From Anthropogastromicrobium chipingensis_A (GTDB lineage Bacteria; Bacillota; Clostridia; Lachnospirales; Lachnospiraceae), in the NCBI GenBank assembly GCA_963605535.1, contig CAVCXB010000162.1, positions 1 through 6,981 of the forward strand: a stretch of DNA of 6,981 nt, in the 5' to 3' direction. Under the pieces are notes generated by a model. The model was not told the DNA's origin, searched no databases, and worked only from the letters and a program-made list of their open reading frames with translations. Numbering within the stretch: position 1 is the first letter of the stretch; the number at the start of each line of letters is the position of its first letter. This document shows positions 1 to 5,659 of this stretch, piece by piece. Both the position numbers and the translations under genes were made by a program.

Positions 1-272
1 CGCACACCGACCGGATTGCTGTAATATTTGCATTGAAATGCCCAGCGCACACCATCCTTCTCGGCAAAGATGTCAACTCCATAGTCGCCTGTCGGCGGCG
101 TCAATTCCACATTCTCGTATCCCTTTGCAGTCAAAATCTGCGTACACAAAACTTCAAATTCCAATCCATCTTGTGCTGGCTGATATCGGTGAATCTTTCT
201 TCTTAGAAAAAATCCAATCACCATAACAGCCACAAACGCGATTAGCACCGCAGCTACGTACACGTATTCCAT
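1..272 (-). CDS. Membrane-anchored Mrr-type restriction endonuclease-like protein (3' end beyond the window)
   Basis: Only the first 90 codons are present; the frame is open to the left edge. Residues 4-23 form one hydrophobic segment (VYVAAVLIAFVAVMVIGFF), followed by a basic RRKIHR stretch, so the protein is probably held by an N-terminal anchor with the nuclease part in the cytoplasm. Residues 36-90 match the start of the Mrr catalytic domain (PD-(D/E)xK fold): GLEFE (E40), GYENVELTPPTGDYGVD (D67) and the QCK triad end (Q80, K82), then YYSNPVG. Family members cut DNA, in some cases modified DNA, but many TM-anchored versions are uncharacterised. The ATG lies 2 nt past the nrdG stop and its ribosome binding site GGAAGGG (279-285) lies inside the last nrdG codons, so the two genes should be translationally coupled. 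All three expected active-site residues are intact. The family call is solid; the biological role (defence, DNA turnover) is not shown here. Confidence 0.85.
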   Translation of the reverse strand, partial: MEYVYVAAVLIAFVAVMVIGFFLRRKIHRYQPAQDGLEFEVLCTQILTAKGYENVELTPPTGDYGVDIFAEKDGVRWAFQCKYYSNPVGV

Positions 273-274
273 CT

Positions 275-796
275 TTAACCCTTCCACAAGACAACCGCTC
301 CTGTCTCTAAGGTTTTCGGGACGTCAATCAGACGTTGGTTCTCCGAACCGCGAAACTGAAGTGAAATATTCTTGCGTGCCTCAATAAATGGTCCATCCAC
401 GCATACATCAATCAGTGATAAGATTTCCTTTGTTTCTGGGCACTGCTCACTCATCCAGCCGCACACATCCTTTTCCCAGACATAGCCAGTATAGCACCAG
501 ATGTCCTTTCCCGGACAGTTCTTTCGCACCTTGCGAATCAGGCTTAATACACCTGCCTGATTTTGCGGATCAAGCGGCTCTCCTCCAAGTAACGTCAGCC
601 CACGGACAAAATTGTTGTTTAATTTTTCCACGATAGAATCCTCCATCGCCTCATCAAACACGTTTCCATAATTGAAGTCCCATGCAACTTCATTAAAACA
701 ATTTCGACAGTGATGCCTGCATCCGCTCACAAAAAGCGTGATACGCACACCAGGGCCATTTGCAATGTCATACTCCTTTATTTCCGCATAATTCAT
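275..796 (-). CDS. nrdG: Anaerobic ribonucleoside-triphosphate reductase-activating protein (radical SAM)
   Basis: This 173-residue protein is normal length for NrdG, the cytoplasmic activase that uses S-adenosylmethionine and a 4Fe-4S cluster to create the glycyl radical on the class III reductase NrdD. Visible features are the N-terminal DIANGPGVR (10-18), the cluster motif CRHHCRNC (CxxxCxxC; C26, C30, C33), the SAM-binding LLGGEPL (69-75), DPQN (76-79), CPGKDIWCYTGY, VDGPF and the FRGSENQR motif near the end. I chose the ATG at 796 over one 15 codons upstream (841) because GGAGGG (803-808) sits 6 nt before it, homology to NrdG starts exactly there, and it overlaps the stop of the upstream GGDEF gene as TAATG. 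No nrdD is adjacent in the window, which is unusual because the pair is normally together. Sequence features match true NrdG rather than a distant radical-SAM paralogue. Confidence 0.95.
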   Translation of the reverse strand: MNYAEIKEYDIANGPGVRITLFVSGCRHHCRNCFNEVAWDFNYGNVFDEAMEDSIVEKLNNNFVRGLTLLGGEPLDPQNQAGVLSLIRKVRKNCPGKDIWCYTGYVWEKDVCGWMSEQCPETKEILSLIDVCVDGPFIEARKNISLQFRGSENQRLIDVPKTLETGAVVLWKG

Positions 797-2400
797 TACA
801 AGCCCTCCTTCAACAATCGAATATGATTTTCCTTCTTGCACAGATACATTCTGTGATCCGCCTCGCGAATCATCGCATAAATATCGCCCGGCATCTCGCC
901 AAATTCCACTGCGCCATACGAAAAGCTAATGCGGCGCACATGATCTCCCAGCATAAAGACTACTGGATTTTTCTTTAACAGTTCATCCATCAGAACTTCT
1001 GCTTTGATCTTACTGCGGTTCGACAAGACAATAAACTCGTCACCTGCATAGCGATACAAAATTTCATTTTCTCCGAGTGCACCTTCAAGCATCCGCGCAA
1101 ACTGTCGCAGATACTGATCGCCGCTGTTATGTCCGTATTTATCATTGACCTCCTTCAAATGATCCAGATCAATGAAAATCAACGATCCCTCTGGGTGATC
1201 GCTCAGATACCGGCTTCCCTCATGCTCAAATGTACCTCTGTTGCGACAACCCGTCAGTGTATCCTTTCCCATCGCCTTTCTGAGCTGTACCAACCTAAGT
1301 TCTTCCTGCGTCAGCGCATGCACCATGTTTTTGTAGCTTTCCTGCTCCTGCTCAAGTGCTTCAATATAGCGTTTCTCCAACGTTGCATGCTCCCTTTGCA
1401 GATCTGGTTCTTCTGATTTCACCGATGCCTGAAGCATCAGCTTATAAATCATACTGACATTTCCCGTGAATAAGCCTGATGTTGACAGGAATTTTCCGAT
1501 CTCAATGACTTCTCGACAGCGATTTTTATGAAGTAACACCTCAAGAAACTCTGCAAAATAGCTGATACAAAACGAAATTCCACTCTGTGCGATATCACCT
1601 TCCCGCAGCTGCTTTATATAATTGACAAATCCATCCGCGATTTCCTCTGTCTCTGGCTCCATATGCATACGCAGATACAACAGAGTAAATTCCTTCTGAA
1701 TATCAAAGAACGCCTTTTGTTCATCCGGAACCTGTGTGTCAATCAATTCCCCGAGTTCCTTCGCTGCTTGAGCTGCGTCCTCAAATTTTCCAAGTCCAAT
1801 ATTGATACAAACCAGACTGTCCAGATAGACCAGTTCATTAACCGTATCGCCTTCCCAAAATGACGCATCTGGTTTCGCCGGATCACTTCTCGTTACCTCA
1901 ATCATCTTCTCCAGATAGCACAGCGCCTCCTCAAGCAGATTGCTCTCTGTAAATGCCACCACAATGCTGTTATAAACTGATTTTAAATCGTTTCTGTCTG
2001 TCTGACTTAACCTAGGGGCAAGCCTCTGGGTTTTCGTCCTTATGATTTTATAATCGGACTCTGCATATTTTAGTCCGTACTCCACAATTTTCGGCTGAAA
2101 TCCGATCACAAAATACAGACGCATCAACGCCAGATAATACCTCGACTGATCTGCTGAATTTGTGCAGATTCCTAACAACTTCTGACACAGCTCAATTAGT
2201 GGGAATACATGCTCTCGGTAACTGTAAGCAAAGACGCCATAGCTGGTGGCATATACTGCTCTGCTGTAATCTTCGCGCCATTCGCCATTTTCCAGACTTT
2301 GCCTGTATTCGAATGTCAGCTCCTGTATACAGTCCGCAGCATCCTGTGCGCTCCATGCACCAGATTCGATTTTTTCTCTTATTTTTTCTACTTCAACCAT
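796..2400 (-). CDS. Soluble diguanylate cyclase: N-terminal helical-repeat (TPR-like) region plus C-terminal GGDEF domain
   Basis: The 534-residue protein has no membrane segment or signal peptide and should be cytoplasmic. Residues 1-330 are almost wholly helical with paired amphipathic helices (for example 141-170, 190-222, 232-265, 275-305), suggesting a TPR-like sensing or protein-binding region. Residues 332-376 form a charged coiled-coil linker. The GGDEF domain (375-531) begins DTLTG (380-384), has IDLD (metal D411), N419 and D428 (guanine-contacting positions in PleD), the active-site loop AGDEF (452-456), FSYG and ADHRMY. N and D at the base-contacting positions argue for GTP and c-di-GMP, not the Hypr cGAMP type. 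AGDEF is a known working variant. The inhibitory RxxD I-site, expected just before the loop, reads GENE, so product inhibition is probably lost. The start is supported by GGGAGG (2409-2414) 8 nt upstream. It lies 96 bp after the ABC permease and overlaps nrdG by one base. What the N-terminus senses is unknown. Confidence 0.93.
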   Translation of the reverse strand: MVEVEKIREKIESGAWSAQDAADCIQELTFEYRQSLENGEWREDYSRAVYATSYGVFAYSYREHVFPLIELCQKLLGICTNSADQSRYYLALMRLYFVIGFQPKIVEYGLKYAESDYKIIRTKTQRLAPRLSQTDRNDLKSVYNSIVVAFTESNLLEEALCYLEKMIEVTRSDPAKPDASFWEGDTVNELVYLDSLVCINIGLGKFEDAAQAAKELGELIDTQVPDEQKAFFDIQKEFTLLYLRMHMEPETEEIADGFVNYIKQLREGDIAQSGISFCISYFAEFLEVLLHKNRCREVIEIGKFLSTSGLFTGNVSMIYKLMLQASVKSEEPDLQREHATLEKRYIEALEQEQESYKNMVHALTQEELRLVQLRKAMGKDTLTGCRNRGTFEHEGSRYLSDHPEGSLIFIDLDHLKEVNDKYGHNSGDQYLRQFARMLEGALGENEILYRYAGDEFIVLSNRSKIKAEVLMDELLKKNPVVFMLGDHVRRISFSYGAVEFGEMPGDIYAMIREADHRMYLCKKENHIRLLKEGL

Positions 2401-2496
2401 GTCGTCTTCCTCCCTTCAATCTATGACACCTGACCATAGGCAAACAACTCATTTTCTTTTCTAACGATTTTGTCCGCTGCTATGCGTTGCCAGATG
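2401..2496 (-). other. 96-bp intergenic gap between ABC permease and GGDEF gene
   Basis: No convincing hairpin terminator is visible here on the leftward strand, so read-through from the ABC genes is plausible. A weak promoter-like pair (TTGTTT, 18 bp, TAGATT, about 2416-2445) exists but each box matches consensus poorly. The GGDEF ribosome binding site GGGAGG occupies 2409-2414. Whether the GGDEF-nrdG-mrr block has its own promoter cannot be settled from sequence. Confidence 0.4.
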
Positions 2497-3273
2497 TTAC
2501 AACGACAGTTTCTTTTCCAACAGCCACGTTGTAAGAATCATGAAGACCGCAAGCTCTATTAAATTTGCAAGCGCATACGGCCACGACTGCAACAGCAGCT
2601 GCACAAAATTAACGGTATCATCATATACCATCGGATAGATATCGGTAATCCAATCTTGAATTTTTGATTTTGCATACATACCTGCGACAAACAGAATAAT
2701 CGTCATAACTAGCTTCAACTTACTGTTCTGCAGCAGCGTTGCCGCCAGTGTAATGCAAAAATACAGCATAGCCACCGTTGAAAATACCGACAGTAAAAAG
2801 ATAATAATGCCAAAGAGCGCGGAGGATGCCAACTGCGACGTATTGATTCCGATACTCCTCATCGCCTCTGAGATCATCTCCCCCATGCTCTTATATTCAC
2901 TATAATGCTCGACAAGCAGCGCCAAATCCAGCCAACCAAGTGCGCCAAGCGCACCAGCTAAAATGATGCCAAGCACCAGCACCGTCAACATCTTCGATAA
3001 GATAATACCAAGTGAGCTGACAGGTGTCATAAACACCAGATAGCTTGTCTTTGAATTGATTTCTCTATAATAATTGGTAATTGCAAAAATAAATACTGCA
3101 AAATAGCAAACCACTGCATAGAGAACCAGAAAGATTACCCAAGTAACTGCGGTCTCCTGTTTGTCGCTCTGAATGCCAACGAGAAAGCCAATCTCTAGCG
3201 CAATCAGTCCCACCAACAGGACAAGCAGTGCGATTCGATTCTTGCGAAGCTCATATTTTGATAAACGAAACAT
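2497..3273 (-). CDS. ABC-2-type transporter permease subunit
   Basis: A 258-residue integral membrane protein with about six hydrophobic segments (roughly 13-34, 43-66, 95-120, 150-178, 186-201, 232-252). After the second segment it carries NYYREINSKTSYLVFMTP (67-84) leading into SLGIILSKML, the pattern seen in ABC-2/YtrC-like permeases, where a short cytoplasmic stretch contains the TxPvs..ii..K element. It starts 21 nt after the ATPase gene with the ribosome binding site GGAGAGGAG (3279-3287) 5 nt before the ATG, so it should form the membrane half of that transporter, probably as a homodimer with two ATPases. The substrate cannot be read from sequence; relatives export peptides or antimicrobials or have unknown substrates. 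The family call is supported by topology, motif and gene order rather than by any catalytic residue. Confidence 0.85.
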   Translation of the reverse strand: MFRLSKYELRKNRIALLVLLVGLIALEIGFLVGIQSDKQETAVTWVIFLVLYAVVCYFAVFIFAITNYYREINSKTSYLVFMTPVSSLGIILSKMLTVLVLGIILAGALGALGWLDLALLVEHYSEYKSMGEMISEAMRSIGINTSQLASSALFGIIIFLLSVFSTVAMLYFCITLAATLLQNSKLKLVMTIILFVAGMYAKSKIQDWITDIYPMVYDDTVNFVQLLLQSWPYALANLIELAVFMILTTWLLEKKLSL

Positions 3274-3294
3274 TTTTTCTCCTCTCCTGCCAAC

Positions 3295-4002
3295 TTACAT
3301 TACGCAGTCACTGTAGACTTCCTTGTAAAGCTCTGTCATCGTCTTTCCATGGTGCTCAGTCAGCTCGTCGATTTTTCCGCTCATCACCAGACCACCATTT
3401 TTCATAAACACAGCATAGTCGGTCATACGCTCCAGCTCGTCCACCAGATGACTCGACACCAGAAATGTTTTCTCTGGCGAACAATGTTTTTCAATGCTTG
3501 CCAATATTTGATCTCTGGCAATAATATCAATACCGTTCAGGGGCTCATCAAGCATAATCAGCTTCGCATCGCGTGAAAGCGCGAGCGCCGCCTTGCCCTT
3601 TGCCATCATACCGGAGGACATCTTGGAAATCTTCATCTTCGGCGTCAGCGAAAATTCTTCTAACATCTGGTTATAAACCTCTGGTTGGAAATCTTCGTAA
3701 AAGTCAGAGAAATAATGGCCCGCATCCTTCCATGTCATATAGGAGTAAAAATACGACTCTGTCGGCATATATACAGTATGTGCCTTGCTCGCTTTTCCAC
3801 CAGGCTCGCCATCAACGAAAAGCTCGCCGTTACTCGGATGAATTAACCCAGCCGCCATCTTCATAAAGGTGCTCTTGCCGCTTCCATTCGGACCAAGCAG
3901 CGCATAGACACGACCGCGCTCAATTTTCAAATCCAGATTGTCTACTGCCTTTTGTGAGCCATATTTTTTCGTAAGCCCGCTGCATTCGAGTATCGTTGTC
4001 AT
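3295..4002 (-). CDS. ABC transporter ATP-binding protein (YtrB/BcrA-like)
   Basis: A complete 235-residue nucleotide-binding subunit. Walker A is GPNGSGKST (37-45), the signature is SSGMMAKG (129-136), Walker B LIMLDEP (148-154; D152, E153), D-loop NGID (156-159) and the switch histidine H185 in SSHLVDE. The Q-loop region reads VYMPTESYF (77-85), without the usual glutamine. That, the SxGM signature and the acidic FYEDFQ patch (101-106) place it with YtrB-like exporters, which are commonly controlled by a GntR (YtrA-type) repressor; none is in this window. It should hydrolyse ATP in the cytoplasm to drive the permease encoded next. The ATG overlaps the stop of the upstream AI-2E gene as ATGA, and the ribosome binding site GGAGAGGAG (4008-4016) lies 5 nt upstream, inside the last codons of that gene, implying coupled translation. 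Confidence 0.94.
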   Translation of the reverse strand: MTTILECSGLTKKYGSQKAVDNLDLKIERGRVYALLGPNGSGKSTFMKMAAGLIHPSNGELFVDGEPGGKASKAHTVYMPTESYFYSYMTWKDAGHYFSDFYEDFQPEVYNQMLEEFSLTPKMKISKMSSGMMAKGKAALALSRDAKLIMLDEPLNGIDIIARDQILASIEKHCSPEKTFLVSSHLVDELERMTDYAVFMKNGGLVMSGKIDELTEHHGKTMTELYKEVYSDCVM

Positions 4003-5375
4003 TTCTGCTCCTCTCCACTGTTATGATCGTCGCTACCGCCATTGTCATGGTCATCATGATTACCGTCATCACTGTCATTTGGCTTGTGCGCATCTGTATA
4101 ATGCTCCTGCGCTGCCTCTTCTATTGCTTCTTCCTCTGCCCAAAGCTTTTCCTGCCGGGGCGTCTTTTTTGTTTTCTTCACATATTCATCGTCATACGCT
4201 TCCAGCATATCTGTCCTCTGGTTACGATGCAGTCCTCTCATGACAAGTCTCGTGATAATGTCATAGACTACCGCAAAGAACGGTACACCGATAATCATGC
4301 CGACAAAGCCCCAGAGTCCGCCGAAAAACAGGATGGAAAACAGGACCCAAAACGATGATAAACCGGTGGAGTTTCCTAGAATCTTCGGACCAATGATATT
4401 TCCATCGATCTGCTGCAAAATAATGATAAAAATCAAGAAATAAACTGCGTGCAGTGGATTTTCAAGAAGCAGCCACAGCGTAGATGGAATCGCGCCAATG
4501 TACGGACCAAAGAAGGGAATGATGTTGGTCACACCCACTACAACACTGACAAGCAGTGCTGACTTGATGCCCATCAGATAGGTACAAACAAAGCAGATAA
4601 CTCCAATGATCAGAGAATCAAGCAGTTTTCCCATCAAGAAGCCACTGAACATTTTATCTGCATAGATGATCTCATCCTCAACCAGCTTCGCCCACTTTTC
4701 TTTCAGGACACTGAAAAGGACCAGTCTGCCCTGTGCCAGAAAACGTCTGCGTCCGGCAAGAAGATAGATTGATACAATCAATCCTAAAAATGCATTTTTT
4801 AAGAAGCCGACAATATTGACTACTTGAATGCTAAGACCATTGAATATCGTCTGAAGCATCGGTGTAAGATCCGTCTTTAACCATTCTCTCAAACGAGTCG
4901 ATAACTCTGCATATAAACCATCCCAGCTTTGCTGCATCGTCGGATATTTTTCCAACATATCATGAAGCCATGTATTTGCATTATCCAACTGATCCGGCAG
5001 TACACTGATCAACGACATTATGCTCGTTACCAGCTGTGGGATAACCAACATAAAAAGCGCAATTACAATTGTTAATGCCAAAATTTCACAGAACGTAATT
5101 GCAAGTGCTGCTGCAATGCCCTGTGCATGTTTGAGATGCGCCCGCTCAAGCATCTGACGCAAATGTCGTTCCCACCAACGGCAGGTCGGGCGAAGCACAT
5201 ACGCGATCACAAAACCATAGATAAACGGCTCCAGAATTCCAATCAAATCTTGAAAAAATGCTCCGAATCCACGGATACGATAAAATAAAAAGAAGCAGAC
5301 CATCCCGATCAGCAGGATGACTACTCCCGTGACTGCGATTTTAAAATATCTTTCGTTTTCCTTTTTTCTTAACAC
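3999..5375 (-). CDS. AI-2E family (PerM/YtvI-like) membrane transporter with His/Asp-rich C-terminal tail
   Basis: This 458-residue protein has hydrophobic segments at about 12-32, 43-60, 87-118, 190-207, 250-285, 290-303, 308-321 and 340-375. It shows the family's conserved core NIIPFFGPYIGAIPS (284-298), QQIDGNIIGPKILG (321-334) and a final GVPFFAV (363-369). Members are membrane exporters or antiporters; the family name comes from a proposed autoinducer-2 role, but most are uncharacterised. Residues 381-458 are hydrophilic and outside the family core; 428-458 hold nine Asp and four His in an SDDGN/HDDHDN/SDDHN pattern. The start is GTG at 5375: GGAGGT (5382-5387) is placed 6 nt upstream, and no better ATG is available. 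The gene heads the leftward cluster and overlaps the ABC ATPase start by four bases. The substrate is unknown; any functional link to the ABC transporter is inferred only from gene order. Confidence 0.92.
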   Translation of the reverse strand: MLRKKENERYFKIAVTGVVILLIGMVCFFLFYRIRGFGAFFQDLIGILEPFIYGFVIAYVLRPTCRWWERHLRQMLERAHLKHAQGIAAALAITFCEILALTIVIALFMLVIPQLVTSIMSLISVLPDQLDNANTWLHDMLEKYPTMQQSWDGLYAELSTRLREWLKTDLTPMLQTIFNGLSIQVVNIVGFLKNAFLGLIVSIYLLAGRRRFLAQGRLVLFSVLKEKWAKLVEDEIIYADKMFSGFLMGKLLDSLIIGVICFVCTYLMGIKSALLVSVVVGVTNIIPFFGPYIGAIPSTLWLLLENPLHAVYFLIFIIILQQIDGNIIGPKILGNSTGLSSFWVLFSILFFGGLWGFVGMIIGVPFFAVVYDIITRLVMRGLHRNQRTDMLEAYDDEYVKKTKKTPRQEKLWAEEEAIEEAAQEHYTDAHKPNDSDDGNHDDHDNGGSDDHNSGEEQK

Positions 5376-5381
5376 ACAGCT

Positions 5382-5387
5382 ACCTCC
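5382..5387 (-). promoter_or_regulatory. Ribosome binding site that fixes the GTG start of the AI-2E gene
   Basis: On the leftward strand GGAGGT lies 6 nt before the GTG at 5375-5373. Its strength and spacing justify the non-ATG start. Confidence 0.85.
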
Positions 5388-5417
5388 AAATTGTATTTAT
5401 CCCCCTGCTTGTATCAT

Positions 5418-5432
5418 TACAATGACATTGTA
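5418..5432. promoter_or_regulatory. Operator-like dyad 1, TACAAT-GAC-ATTGTA
   Basis: A perfect 6-bp inverted repeat around a 3-bp centre (TACAATGACATTGTA). It lies in the leader of the AI-2E gene, about 58-72 nt after the predicted leftward start point. It has the same arms and spacing as dyad 2, whose centre is 51 bp away. The arms resemble, from memory, the OhrR (MarR family) box TACAATTNAATTGTA. On the leftward strand it also contains a TACAAT that could act as a -10 with TTGATT 18 bp upstream, so a repressor here could block a secondary promoter. Confidence 0.55.
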
Positions 5433-5468
5433 TCTTGACAATTTACAGCCAATCAAATCGCAATCGGA

Positions 5469-5483
5469 TACAATACGATTGTA
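5469..5483. promoter_or_regulatory. Operator-like dyad 2, TACAAT-ACG-ATTGTA
   Basis: A perfect 6-bp inverted repeat with a 3-bp centre. It begins about 7 nt downstream of the predicted start point of the leftward promoter (-10 at 5497-5502), a classic position for a repressor to block initiation or early elongation. It shares arms and spacing with dyad 1. No regulator gene is in the window. Confidence 0.58.
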
Positions 5484-5496
5484 ATTTTCTGCTGTT

Positions 5497-5525
5497 ATTG
5501 TACACTTTTACACATCTAAAGTCAA
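5497..5525 (-). promoter_or_regulatory. Sigma-A-type promoter for the AI-2E/ABC cluster
   Basis: On the leftward strand the -35 is TTGACT (5525-5520) and the -10 is TACAAT (5502-5497) with exactly 17 bp between; each box matches consensus at five of six bases. Predicted transcription starts near 5490, giving a leader of about 115 nt before the GTG at 5375. That leader carries both TACAAT-N3-ATTGTA dyads. Confidence 0.7.
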
Positions 5526-5557
5526 GCGAAGCTCAAAATAGCGAGGCAATTCTCAAT

Positions 5558-5586
5558 TTGACTTACACCTTCATTTGTGATATACT
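5558..5586 (+). promoter_or_regulatory. Sigma-A-type promoter with extended -10 for the exonuclease gene
   Basis: The -35 TTGACT (5558-5563) and -10 TATACT (5581-5586) are 17 bp apart, and a TG one base before the -10 (TGATATACT) makes it an extended -10. Transcription should start near 5593, giving a leader of about 65 nt. It is back-to-back with the leftward promoter; the two identical -35 boxes face away from each other with 32 bp between. Confidence 0.8.
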
Positions 5587-5598
5587 GTAAGAAATTTT

Positions 5599-5637
5599 TA
5601 AGATTCACTTTCAAAAGCTTTTTAGTCTTGTGACTTA
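5599..5637 (+). other. Possible imperfect stem-loop in the exonuclease leader
   Basis: TAAG (5599-5602) and TCAC (5605-5608) can pair with CTTA (5634-5637) and GTGA (5630-5633) across a 2-nt bulge, enclosing the self-complementary AAAAGCTTTT (5613-5622). The structure is AU-rich and weak, ends 10 nt before the ribosome binding site, and has no U-tract, so it is not a terminator. Any regulatory role is speculative. Confidence 0.25.
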
Positions 5638-5647
5638 TTTACAAAAC

Positions 5648-5654
5648 GGGGGAA
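5648..5654 (+). promoter_or_regulatory. Ribosome binding site that decides the exonuclease start
   Basis: GGGGGAA lies 5-6 nt before the ATG at 5660. An in-frame GTG at 5630 has no such site in front of it, and using it would place this purine run inside the coding region, so 5660 is the better start. Confidence 0.8.
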
Positions 5655-5659
5655 TTTCA

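Noticed and set aside
38..640. Open + strand frames over the Mrr and nrdG genes
   Set aside because: They have no ribosome binding sites or recognisable motifs and lie opposite genes with clear conserved residues.
797..841. A 15-codon N-terminal extension of nrdG starting at the ATG at 841
   Set aside because: Homology begins at the downstream ATG (796), which has GGAGGG at ideal spacing and a TAATG junction; the extension only reads through the end of the GGDEF gene in another frame.
1020..1150. Hypr-type (cGAMP-making) GGDEF enzyme
   Set aside because: The diagnostic position is Asp (GHNSGD, D428), as in GTP-specific cyclases, not Ser.
2416..2445. Promoter in front of the GGDEF gene
   Set aside because: TTGTTT and TAGATT match consensus at only three and four positions with 18-bp spacing; too weak to call from sequence alone.
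4020..4080. Tandem repeat or CRISPR-like element from repeated GTCATC-type hexamers
   Set aside because: The hexamers are Asp/His codons in the reading frame of the AI-2E tail; no regular repeat-spacer structure.
5435..5440. Perfect TTGACA on the + strand as a promoter -35
   Set aside because: No acceptable -10 lies 16-18 bp downstream; the next TACAAT is 28 bp away.
5630..5659. GTG start for the exonuclease
   Set aside because: No ribosome binding site precedes it, and GGGGGAA is placed correctly for the ATG at 5660.
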